Part shown: piece by piece, positions 41,887 to 50,751 of the stretch
Numbering within the stretch: the stretch's first letter is position 1
Layout: each line of letters begins with the position of its first letter
Origin: Paenibacillus mucilaginosus 3016
GTDB taxonomy: Bacteria > Bacillota > Bacilli > Paenibacillales > NBRC-103111
Length of the DNA stretch: 64,000 nt
Direction: 5' to 3'
NCBI RefSeq assembly: GCF_000250655.1
Contig: NC_016935.1
Span: 3,118,001-3,182,000 of the forward strand
Translations under genes and position numbers: made by a program
The notes under the pieces: generated by a model
What the model saw: only the letters and a program-made list of their open reading frames with translations
Told to the model about the DNA's origin: nothing
Databases searched by the model: none

Positions 41887-42687
41887 ATGGACCGACCGCC
41901 GAACCAGGAAGCCCCGTGTATCTCCGTCCGTGAAGTGTCTCACCGTTTCCAGGATATGCAGGCCCTAAGCGGAATAAGCTTCGACATTTATCCCGGTGAA
42001 CTGATTTCCCTGCTCGGCCCTTCCGGCTGCGGCAAATCCACCCTGCTCCGGCTGATGGCCGACCTGCTTCAGCCTACGTCGGGAGAGATCCGCGTCAGCG
42101 GGGGAGATCCCCGAACCGCCCGCCTGCGCCGCGAATTCGGCATCGTGTTCCAGCACCCCACCTTGTTCGACTGGCGAACGGTGCGCGGAAATATCGAGCT
42201 CCCGCTCGAGCTGCTGGGCGCCGGCCGTGCCGAACGCGACGACACCTGTGACGCACTTCTCGATCTGGTCGGCCTCCACCGCTTCGCGGGCCATTACCCC
42301 TGGCAACTCAGCGGCGGCATGCAGCAGCGGGTGGCCATTGCCAGAGCCCTCTCGCTGGATCCCCCGATCCTGTTCATGGATGAACCCTTCTCTGCCCTCG
42401 ACGAATTCACGAAGGAAAAGCTGCACATCGAACTCCTCTCCATCCAACAAGCCACCGGCAAGACCATTGTCTTCGTGACCCATTCGATTCCCGAAGCCGC
42501 ATTTCTCTCCGACCGCATTATGGTCCTGTCCGCCCACCCGGGCCGGATGCATTCCATCTTCGACGTAGGCCTCGGCGCCCGGCGCGTGCCGGAGCACCGG
42601 GACGAGCCGCAGTTCCATGAGCTCGTCAGCCGGGTCCGGGCCTGCTTCAGGGAGGAAGGTGAGCCCCGTCATGAAAGAGCGGTCTAA
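41887..42687 (+). CDS. ABC transporter ATPase (SsuB/TauB/ThiZ-like)
   Basis: 266 aa. Walker A GPSGCGKST near residue 45, Q-loop FQHPTLFDW, signature LSGGMQQRVAIARAL and Walker B ILFMDEPFSALDE. This is the nitrate/sulfonate/pyrimidine class of importer ATPases. TAAGGAGGGATCGC precedes the ATG. It overlaps the first permease gene by 17 bp. Two permeases and a NMT1-like binding protein follow, so the importer is complete. Pyrimidine-catabolic genes downstream suggest a pyrimidine or related substrate. Confidence 0.9.
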   Translation: MDRPPNQEAPCISVREVSHRFQDMQALSGISFDIYPGELISLLGPSGCGKSTLLRLMADLLQPTSGEIRVSGGDPRTARLRREFGIVFQHPTLFDWRTVRGNIELPLELLGAGRAERDDTCDALLDLVGLHRFAGHYPWQLSGGMQQRVAIARALSLDPPILFMDEPFSALDEFTKEKLHIELLSIQQATGKTIVFVTHSIPEAAFLSDRIMVLSAHPGRMHSIFDVGLGARRVPEHRDEPQFHELVSRVRACFREEGEPRHERAV

Positions 42688-43483
42688 CCGGCGGGACACC
42701 CGCTGGATTCTCTGCTGGGCCGGCGGCCTCCTGCTCCTGTGGGAGGCGTGCGCCTGGCTGCTGCACCAGTCCTCCGGGCCGGCCGGAGCGCCCGCCGCCT
42801 CGAAGCTGCCGTACCCGCACCTCGTGCTGGCTGCGATAGCGGCGGGCGGTCCGGAGTTAGCCGGGCAGGGCGCCGTGACCTTCGGCAATGCGGCGCTCGG
42901 CTTTGCCGCCGGCGCCCTGATCGGGTACCTGCTCGCGATAGGGATGAGCTTGTCCCGGACGGCCGAGCGCATCTTCGCCCCCTACGCCGTCGCCTCGCAG
43001 ATGGTTCCGATCATCGGGCTGGCGCCCATCGTCTACGGCATACTGCACCAGGCGGAGACCGCCCGCGTGCTGATGGCCGCTTATGTGACGTTTTTTCCTG
43101 TGACGGTTCATGCGCTCCGCGGGCTCAAAAGCGTGCAGCCGGGACAGCTCGAGCTGATGCGGTCCCTGGCGGCAAGCCGGTGGGTGACCTACCGCAAGCT
43201 GATCCTCCCTGCGGCGCTGCCCGGCCTCTTCACGGGGCTGAAGATCGCCGCCCCGCTGGCGATCACGGCCTCGGTCGTCGTGGAGCTGATGGGAGCGCCG
43301 GACGGGATCGGCGTCCTTATGGTGTCGTCGCTCTACTACGGCAGCGCCCAGGTCTATACGTTCTGGTCAACGGTGATCGTGTCGATGGGCATCGGGCTCG
43401 GGGCGTACGGCATCGTCTCCTGGATCGAGCGGCGGGCGGCGCCCTGGCAGCCGGAATTTCGGGCAAGGAGGGGAAGTTCGTGA
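42671..43483 (+). CDS. ABC transporter permease (SsuC/ThiX-like), copy 1
   Basis: 270 aa from ATG 42671. Six or so membrane helices with the permease loop LMRSLAASRWVTYRKLILPA near residue 160. It overlaps the ATPase gene by 17 bp and the second permease gene by 4 bp (GTGA), so all are translationally coupled. It forms half the membrane channel with the next permease. Substrate as for the transporter as a whole. Confidence 0.87.
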   Translation: MKERSNRRDTRWILCWAGGLLLLWEACAWLLHQSSGPAGAPAASKLPYPHLVLAAIAAGGPELAGQGAVTFGNAALGFAAGALIGYLLAIGMSLSRTAERIFAPYAVASQMVPIIGLAPIVYGILHQAETARVLMAAYVTFFPVTVHALRGLKSVQPGQLELMRSLAASRWVTYRKLILPAALPGLFTGLKIAAPLAITASVVVELMGAPDGIGVLMVSSLYYGSAQVYTFWSTVIVSMGIGLGAYGIVSWIERRAAPWQPEFRARRGSS

Positions 43484-44373
43484 AGGAAGCCGCATTCACA
43501 GCGGAAAAAGAACTGCTGGCCCAAGCGGTCCGGGAGCCGGGAGACCGCGGAGAACCTCCGGCGGAGTTCACACGAACGGGGAGAACGCGCAGAGGAAAGA
43601 GTGCCGCCTCCTGGCAGAGCCGGCTGTATCCCGCTGCCGCCGGCCTCCTGTTCCTGCTGCTGTGGCAGCTCGGAGCGCTGCATGGGCTGCTTGGCCTCGA
43701 GCCGTACCAGCTGCCGCTGCCGTCCGACATCGGCGCCTCGATCCGCGACAACGCCGACGTGCTGTGGCTCTACTCCCTGTACACCGGGGCCGAGATCGCA
43801 GGCGGCTGCCTGCTCGGCTCGGTGCTCGGGCTCGCCGCCGCCGTCGGCGCCTCATTCCTGCCCCGGGCCGGGCAGGCGGGCATCTCCGTGCTGGCGGCCG
43901 TCAGCGCCGTGCCGATCGTGGCGCTGTCGCCGATCGCCAGCTCCTGGTTCGGCGACGGCATCCTCTCGCGCATCGCCGTGGTGGCGGTGCTCACGACGGC
44001 GACGATGGCCGTGAGCGCCTACAAGGGGCTGACGGCCATCGAGCCCAGCTACCTGGAGCTGATGTCCTCGGCGGCGGCGGACCGCTGGCAGACGCTGCGC
44101 AAGCTCCGGCTGCCCCATGCGCTGCCCGATATCTTCTCGGCTCTCAAGATCGGCATGTCGACAGGCATTATCGGGGCGATCGTCGGCGAATTTTTCGTAG
44201 CTTCCCGGGGGCTCGGGTACCTGCTCTCCGACCAGATCCGGCTCGGCAACATGCCGCTGGCCTGGGCCTGCATCACCATCGCCGCCGTACTCGGCATCGT
44301 GCTCTACACTCTGATCGAAGGGGCGGAACGGTTCGCGATTCCGTGGCACGTATCGCAGAGGCGGAGCTCCTGA
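43480..44373 (+). CDS. ABC transporter permease (SsuC/ThiX-like), copy 2
   Basis: 297 aa from GTG 43480, overlapping the previous stop as GTGA, with AAGGAGGGG upstream. After a polar N-terminus of about 45 residues it has six helices and the loop LMSSAAADRWQTLRKLRLPH. The extra N-terminal Arg/Thr-rich region is unusual but may be cytosolic tail. Two different permeases (a heterodimer) rather than a homodimer are found in some NMT1-type importers. It is followed by the binding protein after about 80 bp. Confidence 0.87.
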   Translation: MKEAAFTAEKELLAQAVREPGDRGEPPAEFTRTGRTRRGKSAASWQSRLYPAAAGLLFLLLWQLGALHGLLGLEPYQLPLPSDIGASIRDNADVLWLYSLYTGAEIAGGCLLGSVLGLAAAVGASFLPRAGQAGISVLAAVSAVPIVALSPIASSWFGDGILSRIAVVAVLTTATMAVSAYKGLTAIEPSYLELMSSAAADRWQTLRKLRLPHALPDIFSALKIGMSTGIIGAIVGEFFVASRGLGYLLSDQIRLGNMPLAWACITIAAVLGIVLYTLIEGAERFAIPWHVSQRRSS

Positions 44374-44452
44374 CAGAGCAGTTTCACCACCGGCAGTCCA
44401 TCAGAAGTAAGAAGTAGAGAGAGTATTGATTTCGGAAGGGGACACGATCCAG

Positions 44453-45526
44453 ATGAGCAAGCGCAGGGGGTTTATGGTTTGTTCCATGTTATTGGCCGCC
44501 GTCATTCTGCTTCTTACCGCCTGTGGAGGAGGCGCGACGGCTCCGGCGAATGTCACGAGCAGCGGCACACCGGCTGCCGGGGGGAGCGGAGCCAAGCCGC
44601 TGCAGAAGGTGAAAATCCAGCTGAAGTGGGTGCCCCAGGCCCAGTTCGCGGGGATTTATGCGGCGAAGGAGAAGGGGTATTTTGCGGAGGAAGGCATCGA
44701 TGCGGAGATTGTGCCCGGCGGGCCGGACGTGATCATCGAGCAGCAGGTGGTGAACGGGGCGGCGCACATCGGCGTCACCTCACTCGACTCCCTCTTCGTC
44801 AACCGGGACAACGGCCTGCCGCTCGTCTCGCTGGCCCAGGTGTCGCAGAAGAGCTCCTACCGGCTCATCGCCAAGAAAGAGAAGGGCATCGACGCGCCGG
44901 AGAAGATGAAAGGGAAGAAGGTCGGCACATGGATGGGGAGCCAGCAGTTCCAGGTCCTCGCGTTCATGGAGAAATACGGACTCGATCCGAAGAAGGATAT
45001 CTCGCTCGTGAAGCAGGGCTTCACCATGGACCAGTTCTTCAGCGACCAGCTCGATGTGGCTACAGCGACGATCTATAACGAGTACTATGTCGTGCTCGAG
45101 AGCGGGGTGAAGGAGGCGGACCTGCATGTGTTCTCCCTCGAAGAAGCAGGTGTAGCGATGCTGGAGGATACGCTGATTGCCAAAAAAGACTGGCTCGATG
45201 CGAACAGGGACCTCGCGGTGAAAACGGTGCGTGCCATCCTGAAGGGCTGGAACTATGCCATTGACCACCAGGAGGAAACGGTGGAGACGGTCATGAAGAG
45301 CGTGTCGGCCGGCAGCACGACGAAGGGGCACCAGACGACGATGCTCATGGAGATGGCGAAGCTTGTGCGTCCCCAAGGCTTCAAGCCGGAGGACGTGGGC
45401 AGGTTCGACGACGCCTCGGTGAAGCGCACGGCGGACATCGCGCTGAAGTACGGGCTGATCAAGAAGCCGGCGGAGCTCGATCAGGCGATCGACAAAAAGG
45501 TGTTCGAAGCGGCGGCTGCCAAGTAG
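44453..45526 (+). CDS. NMT1/THI5-like solute-binding lipoprotein
   Basis: 357 aa from ATG 44453 (GGAAGGGG 11 bases upstream; a TTG at 44426 is further off). The signal peptide ends with lipobox LLTAC. The mature part, KVKIQLKWVPQAQFAGIYAA followed by KEKGYFAEEGIDAEIV, is typical of ThiY/RibY/NMT1 binding proteins that bind pyrimidine-type or flavin-type rings. It delivers the ligand to the two permeases. The pyrimidine-degradation genes next to it make uracil, thymine or a related ring the best guess (inference). Last gene of the importer operon. Confidence 0.85.
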   Translation: MSKRRGFMVCSMLLAAVILLLTACGGGATAPANVTSSGTPAAGGSGAKPLQKVKIQLKWVPQAQFAGIYAAKEKGYFAEEGIDAEIVPGGPDVIIEQQVVNGAAHIGVTSLDSLFVNRDNGLPLVSLAQVSQKSSYRLIAKKEKGIDAPEKMKGKKVGTWMGSQQFQVLAFMEKYGLDPKKDISLVKQGFTMDQFFSDQLDVATATIYNEYYVVLESGVKEADLHVFSLEEAGVAMLEDTLIAKKDWLDANRDLAVKTVRAILKGWNYAIDHQEETVETVMKSVSAGSTTKGHQTTMLMEMAKLVRPQGFKPEDVGRFDDASVKRTADIALKYGLIKKPAELDQAIDKKVFEAAAAK

Positions 45527-45649
45527 CTTGGAGGTTGAACGGCAAACCGCAGTACGTTAGCGAGAAGCTTGATGTATGCATTATCAAGTTCGCTTGCTGA
45601 AGAAACGGGAGCAGCCGCCCCCAGAACGGCGGTGCCCCAAGGAAGCAGC

Positions 45650-45686
45650 GGAGAGCAGGCCGTCCGTCCGCGGACCGGCGCTCTCC
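45650..45686 (+). other. Hairpin in the leader of the aminotransferase gene
   Basis: GGAGAGC (45650) pairs with GCTCTCC (45680), with an inner GTCCG/CGGAC stem, ending about 20 bp before the start codon. No T run follows, so it is not a terminator. It could affect mRNA stability or translation. The 182-bp gap upstream also has an AT-rich TTGAT-N9-ATCAA inverted repeat near 45570-45590. Confidence 0.4.
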
Positions 45687-45708
45687 TCCATGAGGAAGGG
45701 GCGGGGAT

Positions 45709-47067
45709 ATGAGCACGATGGAAGAGCAGTCGCTGAAGGAAGAGCTGCTGGCCATGGACCGGCGCCACCTGTGGCACCATATGAGCCCGCACAATGACCA
45801 TCCGGTGATCTTCGCCGAAGGCCAGGGAAGCTGGGTAACGGATGTTGAGGGGAACCGGTACCTCGACGGCATGTCCGGTCTGTGGTGTGTGAACGTCGGG
45901 CACGGAAGGGAAGAGATCGCGCTGCGGGCCTTCGAGCAGATGAAGACGATCGCCTATACGCCGCTGATGCAGTCCCATCTGCCCGCGATCCGGCTGGCGG
46001 AGAAGCTCAGTGGCTGGATCGGCGGACCGGAGTACCGGATTTTTTTCTCGAACTCGGGTTCGGAGGCCAATGAGGTCGCCTTCAAAATCGCCAGGCAGTA
46101 TCACCACCAGAACGGCGAGCCGACACGGCACAAATTCATCTCGAGGCACCGGGCCTACCACGGGAATTCCATGGGAGCCCTGGCAGCGACGGGGCAGGCC
46201 CAGCGCAAGCGCAAATACGAGCCGCTTGGCATGGGCTTCCAGCACGTGCCTCCGCCGTACTGCTACCGCTGTCCGTTCGGCCAGTCGCCGGAGAGCTGCC
46301 GGCTCGAGTGCGCGAGAGCCATCGAGGAGGCGATCGTCTGGGAAGGGGCGGAGACGGTGGCCGGCGTCATCATGGAGCCGGCCATCACCGGGGGCGGCGT
46401 GATCGTTCCTCCGTCCGGATACCTGCCGGCCATACGGGAGATCTGCGACAAGCACGGCGTGCTGCTCATCATCGACGAGGTGATCACGGGCTTCGGCCGG
46501 TCCGGCGAGCGGCTCGGCCATCACAACTACGGGATCACGGCCGACATCGTGACGATGGCCAAGGGCCTGACGAGCGCCTACGCCCCCTTGTCCGCGACAG
46601 CGGTGAGGGCGGAGCTCTACGAAGCGTTCCGCGGGGCCGGGGACGACACGCATTTCCGCCATGTCAACACCTTCGGCGGTAATCCGGTCTCCTGTGCCGT
46701 GGCGCTGCAGAACCTCGAGATCCTCGAACGGGAGGGACTCGTGGAGCGGGCGGCGGAGCTCGGCGAAGGGCTCCGGCTCCGGCTGGCGGGGCTTGCGGAG
46801 CATCCGCATGTCGGGGACCTGCGGTTCTTCGGGTTCATCGCCGGCATCGAGCTGGTGGAGGACCGCGCGAGCAAGGAACCGGCATCGGCGGACAAGGTGA
46901 TGAAGGTGCTCTCCTTCTGCCGGAGCCGGGGCGTGATTCTCGGCAAGAACGGCGATACCGTGCCGGGCTATGCGAATATCGTGACGGCGGCGCCGCCTTT
47001 TGTGACGACGGAAGCGGAGCTGGATCTTATCGCAGGGACGCTCAGGGAAGCGCTGGAGTCGCTGTGA
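45709..47067 (+). CDS. Class III aminotransferase (beta-alanine:pyruvate type)
   Basis: 452 aa. PLP-binding Lys is in TMAKGLTSAYAPLSA near residue 285; LLIIDEVITGFGRSGE (Asp near 258) and FHRAYHGNSMGALAATG-like blocks are also present. It belongs to the omega-amino-acid aminotransferase group. In this cluster it should move the amino group of beta-alanine to pyruvate or 2-oxoglutarate, giving malonate semialdehyde, the step after beta-ureidopropionase. GGGGCGGGGATATG precedes the start. The product is the substrate of the dehydrogenase at 55705-57252. Confidence 0.87.
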   Translation: MSTMEEQSLKEELLAMDRRHLWHHMSPHNDHPVIFAEGQGSWVTDVEGNRYLDGMSGLWCVNVGHGREEIALRAFEQMKTIAYTPLMQSHLPAIRLAEKLSGWIGGPEYRIFFSNSGSEANEVAFKIARQYHHQNGEPTRHKFISRHRAYHGNSMGALAATGQAQRKRKYEPLGMGFQHVPPPYCYRCPFGQSPESCRLECARAIEEAIVWEGAETVAGVIMEPAITGGGVIVPPSGYLPAIREICDKHGVLLIIDEVITGFGRSGERLGHHNYGITADIVTMAKGLTSAYAPLSATAVRAELYEAFRGAGDDTHFRHVNTFGGNPVSCAVALQNLEILEREGLVERAAELGEGLRLRLAGLAEHPHVGDLRFFGFIAGIELVEDRASKEPASADKVMKVLSFCRSRGVILGKNGDTVPGYANIVTAAPPFVTTEAELDLIAGTLREALESL

Positions 47068-47140
47068 TGGAAGCCCGGCAAACAATACACCTTACCCGGA
47101 TTAAGGATCAACCCATTACATACGAAAGGCGGGAGGCTGC

Positions 47141-48428
47141 ATGGCCCAAACGGCACCGCGTACGATCAACAGCGAACGGCTGCACGGACGGCTGGAAGCA
47201 TTGTCGCAGATCGGCAGGCTGGGGGGAGACTGGTGTGCGCCGGCTGGCGCTCACAAAGGAAGACAAGGAAGGCGTGCTGCTCGTGAAGTCCTGGATGGAG
47301 GAAGCCGGCCTGCAGACGCGGATCGACGCGTTCGGCAATCTCATCGGCCGCCTTGAGGGGGCAGACCCGGCCGCCCCCGTGCTCATGCTCGGCTCGCACA
47401 TCGACTCGCAGCCCTACGGCGGGCGGTTCGACGGGGCGATCGGTGTGCTCGGCGCGCTGGAGGCGGTGCAGACGCTGATCGAGGACGGCGTCATGCCGGG
47501 GATGGCGGTTGAGGTGGCGGCCTTCTGCGACGAGGAGGGATGCCGCTTCAACAAAGGGCTGTTCGGCGTACGGGGGCTGACCGGCCGGCTGGAGGAAGGC
47601 GAGCTGGACCGGGCGGATGCGGACGGGATAACCCGCCGGCAGGCGCTGGAGGCATTCGGCTGCACGCCGGACCCGGAAGCCTTCGCGGCTTCGCAGTACC
47701 CGGCGGCAAGCGTGGCCGCCTACCTCGAGCTGCACATCGAGCAGGGGCCGGTGCTCGAAGCGCTGGAGCAGCCCGTCGGCATCGTGACGGGAATCGCCGG
47801 TCCGCTGTGGCTGACCGTGGAGCTGACGGGCTTCGCCGGGCATGCCGGCTCCGTGCCGATGCTGCTGCGGCAGGATGCGCTGGTCGGCACCGCCAAGATC
47901 ATCGCGGGGCTGAATGCCCTCGCCGGCGAGGAGCCGGGAGCGCCTACCGTCGGCACGGTCGGTTCGCTGAACGTGTTCCCGAACTCGCGCAACATCATCC
48001 CGGAGCGGGTCAGCTTCACGGTGGATCTGCGGGACATCGATCTCGAGCGGCGCGAGGCGATCGAACTGAGGCTGCGGAGGCTGATCGACGAGACGGCGCA
48101 AGCGCACGGGCTCACCGTGACCATTCGGGAGGATACGAACAGCGAGCCCCGCTACTGCGCCCCCTGGATCAAGGCGCTGCTTCGGGAGCAGGGGCGGGCG
48201 ATGGGGCTGGAGGCGCCCGAGCTGATGAGCGGACCATTCCACGATGCACTGGCGATGTCGTACTTCTGCGATTACGGCATGATCTTCGTCCGCAGCCGCA
48301 AGGGAATATCCCATAATCCCGAGGAGTATTCGTCCCCGGAGGACATCGCCCTCGGCGCGCAGCTGCTGTACAGGGCGGCCAGACGCATCATCGAATCCCG
48401 GAAGGAGGAGCGCCTATGCGCCACGTAA
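47141..48428 (+). CDS. Zn-dependent N-carbamoyl-amino-acid hydrolase (frameshifted)
   Basis: About 428 aa if one G is removed from the six-G run at 47221-47226; as sequenced the frame breaks there. From ATG 47141 (GGGAGG upstream) comes TINSERLHGRLEALSQIGRL, and the other frame continues ETGVRRLALTKEDKEGVLLV and the rest of an AllC/HyuC-type amidohydrolase. Metal ligands: GSHIDSQPYGGRFDGAIG, FCDEEGCRF, LELHIEQGP and SGPFHDALA. In this pathway it would cleave N-carbamoyl-beta-alanine to beta-alanine, CO2 and NH3 as one of two candidates. It may also be a hydantoin-pathway enzyme. It overlaps the next gene by 13 bp. Confidence 0.82.
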
Positions 48429-49297
48429 CGATAGGTTTGATCCAGGCCTCCCACGAGGTGCATGGGGATGAGCCGGTGGAAGTTCACAAGGATGCTGCAG
48501 TGCTTAAGCACGTGGAGCTCGTAAGGGAGGCTGCGGCCAAGGGCGCACAGATCGTGTGCCTCCAGGAAATCTTCTACGGCCCCTACTTCTGTTCCGAACA
48601 AAAAACGAAATGGTACGACGCGGCCGAGCCGGTGCCCGAAGGGCCGACGACACGGCGGTTCAAGGAGCTGGCGAAGGAACTCGGCGTCGTGATCGTGCTC
48701 CCGGTGTATGAGCGCGAAGGCATCGCCTCGTACTACAACACCGCGGCCGTGATCGATGCGGACGGTTCTTACCTCGGCAAGTACCGCAAGCATCATATTC
48801 CCCATGTGGCCGCGGGCGGCGGGAGCTGCGGCTTCTGGGAGAAGTTCTACTTCAAGCCGGGGAACACGGGCTATCCGGTGTTCGATACGGCCTATGCGAA
48901 GATCGGCGTGTATATCTGCTATGACCGGCACTTCCCTGAGGGCGCCCGCCTGCTCGGCCTGAACGGGGCGGAGATTGTGTTCAACCCGTCGGCGACGGTG
49001 GCGGGGACGTCGGAGTATCTGTGGAAGCTGGAGCAGCCGGCACACGCGGTGGCCAACGGCTACTATGTCGGCGCGGTGAACCGGGTCGGGGTTGAGGCGC
49101 CGTGGAACATGGGCGAATTCTACGGCCAGTCGTACCTCGTGGATCCGAGGGGCTCCATCGTGTCGATCGGCAGCCGGGACCGGGATGAAGTGGTGATCGG
49201 CGTGATGGACCGCGAGCTGATCCGTGAGGTGCGGGATATCTGGCAGTTCTACCGGGACCGGCGTCCCGAGACGTATGAGGCGATTATGAATCTGTAG
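48416..49297 (+). CDS. Nitrilase-superfamily beta-ureidopropionase
   Basis: 293 aa with the nitrilase triad: Glu in CLQEIFYGPYFC near residue 51, Lys in GKYRKHHIPHVAA near 124, and Cys in GVYICYDRHFPEG near 167. The Tyr/Phe pattern and GGGSCGFWEKFYFKPGN match beta-ureidopropionase/N-carbamoylputrescine amidase types. In context it hydrolyses N-carbamoyl-beta-alanine (or its 2-methyl form from thymine) to the beta-amino acid. It overlaps the metal-dependent hydrolase gene, which has the same likely role, so the pathway has two amidohydrolases. Confidence 0.87.
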   Translation: MRHVTIGLIQASHEVHGDEPVEVHKDAAVLKHVELVREAAAKGAQIVCLQEIFYGPYFCSEQKTKWYDAAEPVPEGPTTRRFKELAKELGVVIVLPVYEREGIASYYNTAAVIDADGSYLGKYRKHHIPHVAAGGGSCGFWEKFYFKPGNTGYPVFDTAYAKIGVYICYDRHFPEGARLLGLNGAEIVFNPSATVAGTSEYLWKLEQPAHAVANGYYVGAVNRVGVEAPWNMGEFYGQSYLVDPRGSIVSIGSRDRDEVVIGVMDRELIREVRDIWQFYRDRRPETYEAIMNL

Positions 49298-49361
49298 GGA
49301 GAAAAGGAAAGGGCTGCCTGCCGGCGGCCAAACGGAGATCGTATTGAAGGAGGACCTGCTT

Positions 49362-50724
49362 ATGAACCATCTGCCATGCTCCGCCTCGGACGCCAAGGGA
49401 CCGTTCGACGAAATCGAGCCCGGGATGCGGCCGGGCGAAGCGCTCGAGGAATCGAACCGCTGTCTGTACTGCTATGACGCGCCCTGTATCCAGGCGTGTC
49501 CGACGGCGATTCCCGTGCCCACCTTCATCAAACAGATCGCCACGGGCCACCTCAAGGGGGCGGCACGGACGATCATGCTGGCGAACCCGGCGGGGGCGAG
49601 CTGCTCCCGGGTCTGTCCGACCGAAGAGCTCTGCGAGGGCGCCTGTGTGCTGAACGACGCCTCGAAGCCCATTCTCATCGGCCGGCTGCAGCGCTATGCC
49701 ACGGACTGGGCGATGAAGAGCGGCCAGTCGCTGGCTGCAGGCGGGCGCACCGAACGGCCGGAAGGCGGCGGTGATCGGCGCGGGGCCCGCCGGCCTGTCC
49801 GCCGCCAGGGAGCTGGCCCGCTTCGGCTTCGCGGTGACGGTGTATGAAGCGAAGGAGCTCGGAGGCGGGCTGAACACCTACGGCATCGTGTCGTTCCGGC
49901 TGCCGCAGGAAGTGCCGCTCTGGGAGGTGGAGCAGGTACGGTCGCTCGGCGTGGAGCTCCGCACCGGAGTGCGGGTCGGCCGGGACGTCTCCGTGGAGGA
50001 GCTTCTGGCCTCATACGATGAGATCGTGCTCGCGGCCGGCATGTCGACGGTACCGATGCTCGGCATCGAAGGCGAAGGGCTCGCCGGCGTCTACGATGCG
50101 ATCGAGCTCATCGAAGGGACGAAGACCGGGATGCCCGAGGATCTGGCCGGTGCCCGGGTGATCGTGATCGGCGCGGGCAATACCGCCGTGGATGCCGCCG
50201 TGACCTCGCAGCGCCTGGGAGCCTCGCAGGTACGGATGGTCTACCGCCGCACACGGCAGGAGATGACGGCCTACGCGTTCGAATACGAATTCGCGAAGGC
50301 GGAGGGGGTCGAGTTCCGCTGGCTCACGGCGCCGAAGCGGATCGTCGGGGATGCCTCCGGCAGGGTCACCGGCCTCGAATGCGTGCGTATGGAGCTGCGT
50401 CCGGCGGAAGACGGCGGGCGGCCCGTGCCTGTGGAGATCCCCGGCTCCTCCTTCGTCATGGAGGCGGATGCGGTAGTGAAGGCGATCGGCCAGACGCGGC
50501 ATCTGCCGCTGATCGAAGCCCTCGGACTGGAGCATGACCGCGGCGTCGTGCGGGTCGATCCCGTGACCCTCCGCACCTCGAATCCCCGGATCTATGCGGC
50601 CGGCGATGTGATTTTCGGCCAGGGACAGGGGGAGGCGATGGTGGTCTCCGCCGCTCAGCAGGGCAAGCTGGCCGCTGAAGCGATCCGCCGGGTGTCCGAA
50701 GGCTATGGCGCAGAGACCGCTTAA
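49362..50724 (+). CDS. preT: Dihydropyrimidine dehydrogenase, NAD subunit PreT (frameshifted)
   Basis: About 453 aa if a single base (GGG to GG at 49743-49745) is removed; as sequenced it is split near residue 128. ATG 49362 has AAGGAGG 8 bases upstream. The N-terminal part has the Fe-S Cys pattern CLYCYDAPCIQACPTAI and CSRVCPTEELCEGAC. The second frame starts KAAVIGAGPAGLSAARE (FAD) and has VIGAGNTAVDAAV (NAD) and AAGDVIFGQGQGEAMV. It takes electrons from NAD(P)H to PreA for reduction of uracil/thymine. The frame break may be a sequencing error or real inactivation. Confidence 0.85.
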
Positions 50725-50751
50725 AAAGAACAAAGTCGAGGAGGGGACGGC

